Positions 32,731 through 44,700 of a stretch of DNA of 64,000 bases are shown piece by piece. Positions within the stretch are counted from its first letter, which is position 1; each line of letters starts with the position of its first letter. Position numbers and translations under genes: made by a program. Where the stretch lies: contig JAKUCV010002880.1 of the NCBI GenBank assembly GCA_028386065.3, forward strand, positions 66,436-130,435. The letters run 5' to 3'. This DNA comes from Turnera subulata (lineage: Eukaryota; Streptophyta; Magnoliopsida; Malpighiales; Passifloraceae). The notes beneath the pieces were generated by a model. It worked only from the letters and a program-made list of their open reading frames with translations. It ran no database searches and was not told the DNA's origin.

Positions 32731-33312
32731 AGGTGTCCATCCCAAGAGGCAAACCGGTGATTGAAGGTCAATTGTATAACAATACCCGGTTTCACCCAAG
32801 TTTAGGGACAACAACGGTGATTTTCAAAGAATAGGGACAACAACAATTAAAGTAAAAAAGTGTAGGGACATAAAAATCCTTTTTACCATCCAGGGCTTGA
32901 GTTCTTCAATCTTTGGTAGAAGTGGAGAAGTTTTTGGGGAGGAAGCGTTGTGCTTTTTGCTTGGGTTGCTGGTTGTAGTGGAGGAAGGAGAGTGGGAGGT
33001 CCAAAACAGAGGGCACACTTTATTCAGAGTTGTTTGTTTGGGCGTCTGGTGGCGGCCATGGCGATGGAGGCATTGATGGTGAAGGCGGCCATGGAGCTGG
33101 TGGCAACGAAATGGTTCTATTAATTTTCATTCTTTTGATTCTCTTTTAATTTTCTTGACAGAAGAAAAGGATTTATTTTTCATAAAAGAAAGGGTTATAT
33201 TATATGAAAGGAGGAAAGAGTTTTTAATTTCCAAAATCAAATATTAAAAATGCAAAAGTGAGAAGGGATAATAAAATTGATAATTAATTCGCATATCTCA
33301 AAATTGATTCTA
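32731..33312. other. Noncoding, MULE-like end motif
   Basis: Around 32800-32880 the complement strand reads GGATTTTTATGTCCCTACAC and repeated TTGTTGTCCCTA phrases, reminiscent of Mutator-like terminal repeats. No partner or target duplication was identified. The remainder is AT-rich. Confidence 0.3.
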
Positions 33313-36300
33313 TCTATTATACTATATAATAGCATAGCCCTCACTCAAAGGCTCTACTATTTCGACACTTAGGATCCTAAGAATGTGACATTTGGCACAA
33401 CATCCATTTGACATGTGGCAAAAAAACGTAAAAAGAAATTAAAAATGGGTGACATGATACAAAATACAATAAAGTTATTATATTAATAATTATACCCCAT
33501 TAATAAAATTAATGTGTATAGTTAATATCAAATATCCCCACTAATTCTGACAAATTTAAATAATAGAAGGAGCAAATTAATGAGAGGAGTTATTGACATG
33601 ATAAAGCATATGTAAATGGAAAAAAGGCTAGCACATGTAAAGAGAGAGTAACGGAAAAACAATCATCATAGTTAATTCCTGTATTTAATGCTTTTTCAAA
33701 TTAAGTTTTGTTTCTAAAATGTCTTATATTCACAAGATTCCTCTTCAAGCATGCATTAATATGTGTATATGACCCGTTTAGCATTGTTTTATTGCTCCTA
33801 ATCTCAAATTCTTTAAGTTAGATCGTGTCAAAGTCCCTTTATGGTTAAATAACATCCATTGCAAAACAAATAAAAAGTGAAGACTTCTCCAAATTAATTT
33901 TTTTTCCTTCTTTTTAATTTTTATTTTGTTAATCCACCACCTTGCTAGAGGTAGTGATATAGATGATAGGTTTTGATAGACATCATGGGTTCTTACTTTG
34001 AATTGAAGCTCCCCAAATTTTTTATGTGGAGATCAGTCTAATAAACTTTAAATATGTCTATAACAAAGATTTTTTTATTGTAGTTGTGTATATTTCCCTC
34101 TAAAAATTTGATGCAACTTAATTTTTTTTTTGTTACAGTCCACATGCAAAATAGGCAGAATACTTCGTGGAGCCATTCGAAGAAATTGGATATCACCAGC
34201 ATCAGTTAACGCCATCTTCGCCATCGCATCAGCCACTAAATTTGTATCTCTAGAACAATACATGAAATTTACTTGGCCCAGGCAGTTATATAGATCCCGA
34301 ATACCCACCAGTAGAGGATGCGAAGACAAACGGCTTTGAGTACGATTATTGAGCATCTGTATCACTTCTAGGCAGTCAGATTCACTAAGATAGTCTGATA
34401 CACAATTTTAGAAGCCATCAGTAACCCATCATGTATAGCGTGGAGCTCCGCAAAGGGGACGGAACAAGGCAAAATACGGTGACGGAAGCCCATCACCCAC
34501 TCGCCAGAATGAGTACACCTCCCGTCGACATAGTATTAGTTACCATTGCCGCCGCGCATCAACATTGATTTTAAGGCAGCCATTCGGTGGTGGCACCCAA
34601 CACAGCTGGCTTCGAGTTCCCTCATCAGCAGGAGACGACAATAAGTCACTTTGAAAGCAAACCTCTTTGGCATATCTTAATATACCTGCAAGTAGAATAT
34701 CAGGAGCCCGAGCAACCTCTTGAAACACCGTTTCATTCCTCCACTTCCATAAGAGCCAACACGTCATCCCAAAGAGAATGTGAGAGGGGATGCGTGAAGT
34801 AAATTGAAATCCCCAAGACAAGCCTTGTCGCAGCCAGGAATCCTGATCACTAGAGAAAAAGTCAGCCCACGCCCCAGGAACCAACAACTGCTGCCATATT
34901 AATTTTGAACACGAGCAGTCCCGCAGCGCATGGAGGCATGTTTCCAGCACAGGAGAACATCGCGGACAGTGCGCGTCATTTGCCAAGTGACAACGAACAC
35001 GATTTGCATTAGTAAATAACCCATCATGGGCTGTTTGCCACAGAAACGCCCTCGCTCGCTGTAAGCCCCGCCAGCGCCATATAGCCTTCCACAACTGTCT
35101 CCTAGCAGGGTCTTGCAAGGGAGAATCAACAATCTTATAAGCGGCTCGTACAGAGACATCACCTGAGGCCGTGTTCTCCCAGTAAACACAATCAGCACCG
35201 GCCCCAGCACCTGGAGGAGGGATGGCTCGGATAGCGTCTACAACATAAAGAGGTAATAAAGCCTGCAAGGCTGGCCAATTCCACATACCCGAGTCATCAA
35301 CAAACTCAGCTACAGCCAATCCAGCCATGTCATCTGGGATAGTAATGTCTTGCAGCTGCTCTAGAGCACCAATGCCAGGAATCCAAGTATCGCGCCAAAA
35401 GCTAATGCCAGTGCCATCCCCGATAACCCATCCCAGACCCTGTTGAACAATCGGCCAGGCACGACAAATCCCTAGCCAGATTACCGAGGCATTAGTTCGT
35501 TCCTGGACCACCGGAACTGAGAAACGCCCGGTACCATATTTAGCCCGTAAGAGTCTCACCATAGCGCATCAGGCCGAGTTACCAACTCCGAGGCAAGTTT
35601 TGCAAGAAAAGCTTCATTAGCATGCCGCATACGACGTAACCCCAAACCACCATCTTGTTAAGTCCTACAAAGAGTATCCCACGGTACCTTGGCCATCTTT
35701 CTAGTGCCCTCTGACGCACCCCAGATAAACTGACGAGTCTTTTTGTCGATATCGTCACAAAGGCCCACCGGGAGTGGCAAGGCTTGCATAGAGTAGGACG
35801 GAATGGACTGAATCACAGATTAAGCGAGAGTAACTCGGCCAGCAAAGGAAAAACATTTTGTCTTCCATCCAGCTAATCGGTTCTAGATATTTTAAATATG
35901 ACAGGTGATACCGAGGAAGTATTGGAGTTTGTCAAACTTCTACTAGCCAAATTCTCTAGGCTTATATTTTAGAGATACATGAAGGTTTTATAAAAATTAA
36001 TGTTATTATTACACAGAGAGAGAGATTGATTTTTTGAGGTCCCTTTGAGTGGCCTTAAGGCTGTGAGACAAATGTGCAAGAGTTGTGTATCCATTTTCTG
36101 GAAATATTTTCTTTATCATCATTAATTGCTTAGATTTCCTAGCATGGACAAATTGATAACAAACAACATCAAAATTGATTCCGAATGAAAATTGTGTGAA
36201 AGTGGCTTCTTACCGAAAATGTAAAAAGAGTAAGTCTCTCTTTTAGACAATTTTTTAATACTTCAAAATACAAAATTAGTTTCACTTAATTAATTTACTA

Positions 36301-36455
36301 ATTTATTAATTAGATTAAAGGTTAATAATTTATATAGTATCATAATATGTGTTGTATTTTAATATATATATTTATAAATATTTTTATATATTTATATTTT
36401 AATGCTTATGCCACCACCCGGCCCAACCCGTGTGTAACACGGGGACAGCGGCTAG
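33313..36455 (+). mobile_element. Non-autonomous Helitron carrying a LINE 3' fragment
   Basis: Starts TCTATTATACTATATAATAG after an A (33312) and ends with the hairpin CCCGTGT-GTA-ACACGGG (36427-36443), eight bases, CTAG (36452-36455), then T. These are the Helitron hallmarks: A/T insertion, no target duplication, 5' TC, 3' hairpin plus CTRR. Length 3,143 bp. There is no Rep/helicase gene, so it is non-autonomous. The interior holds a LINE piece on the opposite strand (34075-35890) flanked by AT-rich sequence. Confidence 0.8.
34075..35890 (-). pseudogene. LINE reverse transcriptase end, zf-RVT and RNase H fragment inside the Helitron
   Basis: Minus strand. From 35890 the end of the reverse transcriptase reads LAGWKTKCFSFAGRVTLA, SVIQSIPSYSMQALPLPVG and FIWGASEGTRKMAKVPWDTL, with several stops. 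Then a long open stretch (35562-34540, about 340 codons) carries GLGWVIGDGTGISFWRDTWI, SVRAAYKIV and the zinc-binding HLANDAHCPRCSPVLETCLH. It ends at the RNase H start WVPPPNGCLKINVDA. The RNase H C-terminus (YCSRDTNLVADAMAKMAL) lies at 34365-34200 after a stop. The endonuclease and most of the reverse transcriptase are missing, so it is either a 5'-truncated LINE insertion or a captured piece. Confidence 0.85.
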
Positions 36456-37202
36456 TTCACACAAATATTACGTAATTAAAGGAACCAACCAAAAGAAAGA
36501 AGATGTTAATACTAAGAGAAAAAAATAAGATAATATTAAAAAATTTAGCCCACCTGCATTTGGGTGTTTGGTGCATTGTTGTGCTCAGGGTTAGAGCGGA
36601 CCCGTTCCGGCTACGGACGGGTCAAGTTCTGCGTAGATCCGATTTTGATGGGCTGGGAATGGGCATGTGGGGCCATAGCTGAACCGGTGGCCAATATTTG
36701 TTCGACACGTGCTAAATCGGGTCCCAGCCAAGCTGATGTGACTAACATCGTTCAAATTCAAAATGTACTGACCAAAATCCAGCAAAATGCAGTCTGGTGA
36801 CCAAAATCAAAATTGGGAGCGAATTCAGTGACGAAACATGTATTTAGGCCAAGCTTTGGCATGCAGCCCATGGGGAGGGGAGCCCTCTATGGAGACTGTA
36901 GATGATGTGGGATTCATCTGTGATTTGAATGTAAGTTGACCATAATCGGTACGAAAGTGATAACAAATTTTACGTGTCACCTACAAAATGACTATAAAAG
37001 TAGGCTTGGGAGTCCTAAAATATCTATACCTGGAGGGTATTTTGATGCCTAAGTGAGTAATGGACTTAAAGAGATCAATTAAAACGACGATACAATCAAT
37101 CATAATAATTGTACTGTGTCCTCAACACAATACTTGCACTCAAAATGCTGAAATACTTACAATCAAACGATAGAAACACGTTGTTCTAATAACTGTACAA
37201 AA
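36456..37202. other. Intergenic, 3' side of ankyrin-PGG gene
   Basis: AT-rich, with a GC-richer patch near 36590-36730. No coding evidence on either strand. The segment from 37080 to 37202 probably contains the 3' UTR of the neighbouring gene. Confidence 0.3.
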
Positions 37203-38900
37203 TTAGTCTATCTTATAATTAGCTTGCTTCTTCCTCATCTCCAAATTTCCAAAATATGTTGAATTGAATATCTCAACTAGTAGAGGAAATTGCAATATCA
37301 CAAACAAAGAAACAGGAATACCAGCAAGCAAGCAAACGGGAATGATAACCGAGAGTCTTCCATGGAGCATGATTATGATTGTGGCACAAAATGCTACCAT
37401 CATAGCCGCAATAGATATAAAAAGAGTGGATAGGCCAATGATTAACTTCTTGGGCAGTGATTTGAGAAAATCATCCTCTGCATAGCGTGATGTGAGAATC
37501 CCTAAGAACATTAATACTGAAGTAGAGGAACTAAACAAAGAAATTGCATCAGAGATTATAAAAGTGATGAACGCTGTTTTTCTTTGGAATAATGGAAGGC
37601 CATCCCCAGAGTTTCCCCCTGGAACAGTAAATGCTCCTGCAAACATCATTGTAATGATAAGAGCACCCACAACTGTGCATGAACTTGCAGTCTCTTTCAT
37701 CCATTGCTCTCCATCGTCCCTTAATTGCTTGTGGTTTTTAGTAAATAATTGGCGAGGTGTGTCACCATCAGTGTTGCGGTATTCCCAAAAACTTGGTAGC
37801 ACAATGCTCTCCACTGCCTGTTCAAGCCATTTTCATTAGAAAATTAGAATGTTCGAATACGTTAAACATATATCTTTATTCATCATCATCAGTGAGTTGG
37901 AAATTGACCTTAAACCATTGTAGTTCTCTTTGCATTTGTAAAGCAGCACCTGATATGCGAGCAAGCTGCGTTGGTGGTGGCGGCATCCCCGCACAATGTA
38001 GCATATTATTGTAATTATAATCGGTAATGTTAGCCTTAGTGTATCTTCTCCGTCGAAGCATAAGGTTGAAGATCTTTTCTTGACGAAATGCTATTGCTAG
38101 CATCATTAGGCCTCTTCCTTTGTTGTCCACGGCAATTATACTCTCAGGATGAGCTTTTAGAATTTCATTGACAATTTCCTCGATTCCATTTTCCACGGCC
38201 GCAACTAATGTAAACCACACTGTATTTTCTGAAAATTGTGAGAGATCCGTGGTTGGTATTTCTTGGCAGATGCAGCGTATGCATTCCATAGCATAAATGT
38301 TGGTCAACTTCATCTTATATATCTGCTTGAGTCCTAATTCATCAGTGAAAGAAAAAGTAAACCCTCTAATCAACAAACACATCGAATTGATCGTCGGAGA
38401 AAATTTAGTTGTGTAAATATTATTTATGGTCTGATGATTGGTTATAAGCAACCTCAACTTGGTTAATTCAACCTAGCAAGGAAATGGAGATAAGTTGTAA
38501 CTAGATCATGCGATTTGCTTAATAGTGACTATTTCAAAGTAGATCATGTCATTTGCTTAATTGTGTATACCTACGCTGATGATTCGGCAAACATAATTAG
38601 TCAATTAGTTTAAGTTTAGGTAATACAGTATTATATATAAAATCTGCAAAGCCACGTACCTGGCATCATTCTTGTGAAGCTGTTCTGAAAAATATGTGCA
38701 CGAGGAGGATGGACAGGGGCAACTGGTCGTTGAATATGTGTACCTTTGAGGAACACTTTTTAGATGAGCTTTTGATATCTTAATTTGTAAATGAAAGATT
38801 GTTATTTTAAGTAAGAAAAAAAAAACACAGGAGAATTGGTCCTATTAACGCCATCCAATTTTGACATATATAGGAGATGAACACAAAATGCAAAAAAAAA

Positions 38901-38937
<37 letters not shown>

Positions 38938-41095
38938 TGTGACAAAAGGAGGAAATTATGATATACTAACATGAATAAATCCATCTTTCCCAAAATTGAA
39001 GTCGACAACCACTATAGAACGCTGAAGGACAGGATGCCAATAGATTCATCGGGCTTCCGGGAACACCTTTCAAACCGAAGCTTAGAAGTGGGCATTTCCG
39101 AAGCAGATCCAAAGCAATGTCTGGCAATATATATTTTAGGGTACACATGTCAAGAGCGAGTAATATATCATTGAGGCTTTAATTGAAGTAAAACAAATAA
39201 AGTATGATTATCATATATAATGGAGAGATAATATACCAAGCATTCTGTTGGTGATACAGTATTGAAGCAACTGAAATCCATTAATCCCACTTTCTGGATA
39301 TAAGAGTTCCATTGGAGTGCAACCATAAAGATAGCGAGTGATGTCCTCATAGCCTGCAGCACTTGCCAATGCCACCGGAATTGCTCCTATTACACTTCGA
39401 ATCTGAACCAACGCTTTATTCTTTTGGACCAAGATTCTTGCAATCGCAGTGGATCCAACATGTGCAGCATCATGAAGGGGAGTATGACCATTCGAGGACT
39501 GTATTTCCAACTCTTGTTCTAACATTTTTTGCACCAATCTCCTAGCAATTTCCGTTTGGTGTGCAGTAGTTGCTTCATGAAGGGGCGTACTACCATCTTG
39601 TGAAACAATGGATGTCAATATTTTCTGATCACCCTCGATGAACTTCGATATAGCATTCCAATCCCCATCCTTTATGGCTGATACTAGAGGCCCAAAATTT
39701 TTTGGCTCGTAACACACTGTCAATCATTAAGACCACTCAAAACTCTAAATAAAAAAGTTTTTCTTTTCACCCGAAGGATTGGCCATATTACAAAATGGAA
39801 ATTCAATTTTCATTTTTGACAAAAAGTAGTTGCTTATGATCATCATCATGTAATTAATTAGGTGGGTGGATAGGTGGTAAATTCAAGACAGAAGAGTTAT
39901 AAAGATCTTATACTTACATAACGATGTGCCCAAGTTTTGCTGGGGAATCCATGTGGGTGGATTTGTTGTTTCAAATCTATAATCACCAACATTGACGTCT
40001 AAGAGTGGATTGCTGTAGCGTGGATCAGTTGGAAGGATTGCTTTCTGTGTGAATTTGTCCAACTTGGCCAGAGTTTCCCATGCAATTTTGGCTGAGGTAA
40101 TTCCTGATCCTGCAACTTGAGGAGGTATGTAGGGAGCACATGCTTCTTGGATTGCACGTAAGGCCATGGCGTTCTTGCCTCTCCATGTCTTATAGTCAAT
40201 TTTCCGGTCATCATTTGGCTGGTTAGTGAAGAACTCTATAATGTCATACCAAACACCCTTGTTTAGTAAATACTCCCTCATTTTGGTGCTCCAATCTTGG
40301 TAATTTATTGGAATATGACATAATGGAAGTGCAGTTGGGTCCATTAACAACCTGTCCATGAGTAAGGGATTAATAAAGGGGAAAGGAAAAATAAAGGAAA
40401 CGGAAAGGTAGCCCGCAATAATTGTTAAGGTTACCGGGGAACATCATCATCGATTGGGGATTGAGAGGGTTGAGATTGAGGGAGAGATAAATCTGTAGCT
40501 GCAGTGTCAGCACTCAGCAGAGAAAGATAACAGTGAGCTACCAACAACATACGTGCTAGTAAAGCAATTATACATTCTGTAAAATATATACTGATCTATG
40601 TATATGACACAAATCAAAAGTAATGTCAAAGTAAGGTGCAACAAGTTAGCAAGTGAAGTGATGATTAACTTTTTTCATCTTTATATTGCGCACTCATTCT
40701 TCTATTGCAATTTGAGGATTTCATCACCCTAATTTATCTATAAGTAACGTACCTGGGATTTGTTGTTGTTGTTGGGTAGGCAGCTGTTGTTGTTTCATTT
40801 GGGCCAGCGAATCCCAGGCAACTTTAGCAGAGCGTATATCTCTAATAGATGAAAGGATCTGTGGAGCACACGAAGTTTTAATTGCGAGCAAAGCTGCAGC
40901 ATTTTTTTTCCTCCAATCCTTATTTTGGTATGCTTGTTCGTCCGAGTCATTGGGTTCATCCATAACTTCATCCCAAAGGTCTTGAGCCTCCATATAAGCC
41001 ATCATGCAGGCTTTCCAATTCTCGTAAGTCTCAGCTCCTAGGTCATTCAAGAGCACAGCTGGATTCGTGACCATTTGTATTGTTGGTGTCCCCAT
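37203..41095 (-). CDS. Gag-like domain / ankyrin repeat / PGG membrane protein fusion
   Basis: Eight coding exons in phase: 41095-40753, 40498-40435, 40351-39918, 39716-39237, 39120-38971, 38743-38660, 38363-37909 and 37817-37203, about 874 residues. Residues about 20-105 and 140-235 are two copies of a copia-gag-like (DUF4219/UBN2-type) domain: YENWKACMMAYMEAQDLWDE with WRKKNAAALLAI, and YQDWSTKMREYLLNKGVWYD with WRGKNAMALRAI. Ankyrin repeats follow (GSTPLHEA, GHTPLHDAA). After a linker comes the helical segment before PGG (ENTVWFTLVAAVENGIEEIV). The last exon is the PGG domain with FTVPGGNSGDG and four hydrophobic helices, so it is a membrane protein like ITN1/ACD6 relatives. All junction codons fit, but the acceptor at 38365-38364 is the weakest call. 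A 5' UTR exon is likely near 41208-41335. No internal stops, so it is probably active. Confidence 0.85.
38908..38936. repeat. AT microsatellite in intron 5 of the ankyrin-PGG gene
   Basis: About 14 AT units between exons 5 and 6. Confidence 0.95.
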
Positions 41096-41207
41096 CCTTA
41101 ACACTAAATTCTCATGCAAAAAATGATCAAACATGTGACAAGTCAATATATGTTGAAAACTTGAAACTATGTATTATCTAATCAATGTTACCTTGGAATT
41201 AATGGTC

Positions 41208-41335
41208 TATGCCGGGGCGGAGATCGAAACTGCTGCGCCGGAAAATATCTTTAGCCGGAGACGGAGTCTTCAACTTCTGCTGGAAGATGGAATTGTATAT
41301 TGCCCTGTAGAGACGCATGATTAGTTGAGTTCACA
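41208..41335 (-). promoter_or_regulatory. Probable 5' UTR exon of the ankyrin-PGG gene
   Basis: Minus-strand sequence ends at a good donor, CCAAG|GTAACA (about 41193), and the coding exon has an upstream acceptor-like AG (TTTTTTGCATGAG) just before its ATG. The segment has no stop-free link to the coding frame, so I read it as untranslated. Confidence 0.4.
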
Positions 41336-41605
41336 TCTTTTTTCGTTCCAAGTATAAGCTTAAAATACTAAGAGTGAGAGGGGCCAAATTAGCCACAGTT
41401 GACTTGAGGAATTTTGTTTAATTATTGTCCAAATTGAGTTTAATTATTAGTACTAGAACTAGTAGTGTTGCCACTAGTTCAGGACGCTTTAGTTTGAAAT
41501 TTTTAATATGAAGAGTTTACATTGGATCGCAACCTGCTTGAGTTGAATTTTTGCCCTGTCGGTTGCATCAATAATGGCGCATCCCATGTGAATACACCCC
41601 ATAGG

Positions 41606-42151
41606 TACCTCGCAAAACGGGTATTGACACGAACCCGAAGCGAAATTAGCAGGTACATGTTAGATATTTTCAACCCGTTCAGTTAAATGGGTTGACCCGA
41701 CGCGACACGAAAATTAGCAGGTCAGGTCGCGGGTTGACCCGCCAACCCGATGGGTACCTATTTATGACCCGATTATATTTAGGGTATAGATATTTTACTA
41801 ATTTAATGTAAGACTTATTTAATATTTAAGGCCAATTACTAAAATTATCCCAAAATATTTCTATAAATGCTTTAAAATATTATTATATTATGATTTTACA
41901 ATTTATAATTTTATTTAATATATGAAAAAATCTAATTATATGCCTATTTGCTTAAAAATACAACCACTTGTGCAAAATAGAAAAAATAGAAAAATTTCAA
42001 ACTGATTTTTTGGCTTGTTAGGCTTAATAGGTAACCTGCGGGTCAACCCGAACCCGACACGATACGATTATTAAATGGATCGGGTCGGGTTGAAGATTTG
42101 GAATCCGTTTACCTGTTCAACCCGACACGACAACACGAATTGCCAAGTCTA
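41606..42151. mobile_element. hAT MITE, same family as the 20.2 kb element
   Basis: 546 bp bounded by perfect 8 bp duplications CCCATAGG (41598-41605 and 42152-42159). The left end TACCTCGCAAAACGGGTATT and right end, inverted, TAGACTTGGCAATTCG correspond to TAGACCTGGCAA of the 20227-22275 element. Subterminal GGGTTGACCCG/CGGGTCAACCCG motifs are shared. It lies about 270 bp upstream of the ankyrin-PGG gene's presumed first exon. Confidence 0.88.
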
Positions 42152-42159
42152 CCCATAGG

Positions 42160-42950
42160 GACTTATTTTTCCAGATTGATGTGTTCTTTATTCTATTTTT
42201 CTGCTCATGTACCCAAAAACATTAAAAAAAAGAAGAATAATAATAGCAAATATATGACGTATTTCATCATGCGTCAGCAGCTTCTTTTTTTTTGTCTATT
42301 TTTCCTCTCAAACTATAAATTTCTTGTAAAATCAAAATGCCGAAAGCACACACATCCCGTGATCAACGTGTGTTATTTGACATCAAATAGTACTGGATAC
42401 AATGTACTGTAAAATGCGTGTTGATGATGCACAAATTATTATAACGCCTTTGGGATTGAATCCCTCTCTCGCGTCTGGATTCTGGAAATCCTAGAATGGC
42501 TCACAACATATAGGTCTTTGATTTGGTCCACGATCATGATTTCAAACAAGATTCTGCTTCCCGCTAAATCCTCATTGACAGTCTCGAAACAACTATATAA
42601 GGATGTGACTCCTTGAGTCTCAAGGACTGATCACACACATTTTATAGACTCTTCCTATTCCTCAAGTCTTTTCTCTCAACACGTTTAGTACACTATGTTG
42701 ACTTAAGCATCGAAGTGCTCTTAGGGTATAGCTAGTCACTCTGAGTCTCCTAAATCCACATGTGTTCATTTTGCAGGTGACACGTGGACTGTATCATCGC
42801 TTTGGCTCTGGAAATGAGACAAAAATCTCAACCAACATCTAACCATGGATGGATCCCATGAAAAATAAACAGAATTGCCACAGGTTCGTGCCACAAACAA
42901 ACCCCATCCACAACTAACGTCGCAGCAGCCAGGCCAATGGCACCAAGGCA
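42160..42950. other. Noncoding spacer
   Basis: No supported gene. AT-rich at first; the 42420-42760 part is less so but shows no domain on either strand. Confidence 0.3.
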
Positions 42951-42952
42951 AA

Positions 42953-43014
42953 CGGATTTGAACCTATACCAAAGGTTTAGAAGACCTCTGTCCTATCCAT
43001 TAGGCAATGGACGC
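42953..43014 (-). tRNA. Truncated plastid-type trnR-UCU (nuclear plastid DNA)
   Basis: Read on the minus strand from 43014: acceptor 5' strand GCGTCCATTG, D-arm CTAATGGATAGGAC, anticodon arm GAGGTCTTCTAAACCTTTGG with anticodon UCU, variable loop, then TATAGGTTCAAATCC. This matches chloroplast trnR-UCU as I remember it, with about one change, up to the T-loop. The 3' T-stem and acceptor strand are replaced by unrelated sequence, so it cannot fold into a full tRNA and is a remnant. Confidence 0.8.
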
Positions 43015-43329
43015 TTTTCCATTCCAATTTCTTATTATTATCTTATACCACGTTTTCATATCTATTCAGCATAAGAAAAGAATATGCAAGTAACTTTTTG
43101 GAATTGCATATTTCATTAAATTCTAGAGCCTCGCCTGCTACACCTGCAGCCCAAAAGGGATCTAGCCGAGGCGCAGCCACACCAAAGCAGCCACCTGGTG
43201 TCAAAAGCACAAAATAGTATTCTTTATCAAAATTTACCAAACAGAGTTGCCTTGTTGAATAAATTTCCACTACTATTTAAATAGAAGACACCAGTTTTGA
43301 GTCACTAGATCAGTCATACCTCTGATCTC

Positions 43330-44700
43330 TTTAAGAATGAAAATTTTCTTCCAAGCTACCAGTAAGTCTTCCTTGATCCCTCCATCCCACTCCAAAAGAA
43401 GTTTCTTTGGATCTTGATATTTTTTTTAGCCACTGCAATAAGTAATTAAAATTGTGACATATAATAAATAAGAAGAAACTAAGAACAAATTTTGTAAGAG
43501 TGACCCCACCCCTAATGGATAGATGTTTGCCCTTTCATGATTTGAGTTTGCTGCTGAATTTATCAAGGATTGGTTTGTAGGCAACCACTCGCTTCATATT
43601 TGCACCAAGAGGGAAGCCAACATATTTGAGAGGGAAATTTTTCGCTCCTCTGTGCCACATTCAAGCAAAATGAGCTACTTCCAATTGAATTAATTCAATG
43701 CCAATGGCACTATTTTTGTGAAAATTGATGCTAAGATCTATTGAGGTTCAACAAATAGATTGCTTCAGGAACTAAAACAGGAATAGTGTAGTCAACACAC
43801 TGAGATGGACATATTCTGGATTAAAACTTCTTTGATTAAATAAGACTTGGATTAAAACTTTTTTGATTAAATAAGACTTAGAGCCCTAGATAATATTGTG
43901 GGGAGGCCTTCGGCTGCAAGATTGAGTAGAAAAGGTGACAAAGGTCACCTTGTTTTAGTCCTCTACCCATAGAAAATTCTTCAATTGGAGTTGGCGACCC
44001 ATTGATCAAAATAGCTAGGGTTGTGGTCGATATAGATTCAAAGATTCTAACTCTCCATCGCTTCCCATGATTGATAAAATCTACATCAAGCATTGCCAAT
44101 CAACAAAATCTAGTCTTTTTGAAATGAAGTTTCCATACAATAGCCTGAGCTTTTTGTCTTTCTTAAAGCTACGAACAACTTCACGCGCAAGAAAGCTTCG
44201 TCCATAATATTGCGCCCTCCAATAGGTCTGTGCTTCATCTCATGTTTATTACACACAAAGGGCCAATGACCTGGAGACAATTTTGTAGATACCATGGTTA
44301 CTTATCAAGTGCTTCATAACATGTTTGTTAGACAAAGGGCCAACGACCTGGAGACAATTTTGTAGATAACCATTGACAAGAGTAATGGGCAGAAATTCAT
44401 CCAAGCAATTAGCCCCCATCTTTTTAGCAACCAAAGAAAAGCTGAATTTGATCGTTTTGGTAGTTTTAACTTTATCAAAAATCTGAATCACCAAGTCAAA
44501 CATGTCTTCACAGATTAGATACCAGCATTTTTTATAAAAGGAGAATTTAGAACCGCTCGGCCAAGGGGCTTTGAACTGTCACAGCTTTATCCTGAAAGTT
44601 TCAGCTCTTCCATGAAAAGGGATGCTCGAGCCATTCTGCAAAGTTTGACTCTAATTGGCGAAAATTAAGGAACCCAGCACCAGCCTGGAAGAATTGCACC
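43330..44700 (-). mobile_element. Decayed LINE reverse transcriptase
   Basis: Minus-strand fragments in order from 44503: FSFSLVAKKMGANCLDEFLP, ITLVNG and IYKIVSRSLAL (fingers, F..L..KK.G.....FRPI.L...YKI....LA). Then near 44000 comes VRIFESISTTTLAILINGSP with RGLKQGDL (palm, S.L.NG.P....F...RGLRQGD). Many stops and frameshifts. A short duplicate of AAGGGCCAAYGACCTGGAGA occurs at about 44259 and 44335. Confidence 0.65.

Noticed and set aside
22390..32880. Pairing the TGTCCCT-rich sequences near 22.4 and 32.8 kb as the two ends of one large MULE
   Set aside because: The similarity is only in style, no 9 bp target duplication flanks them, and the degenerate LTR-like region lies between.
34587..35210. 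Plus-strand and alternative-frame ORFs over the LINE
   Set aside because: Shadows of the minus-strand LINE frame 35562-34540.
37264..37839. Plus-strand frames over the PGG exon
   Set aside because: Antisense shadows of the membrane domain exon.
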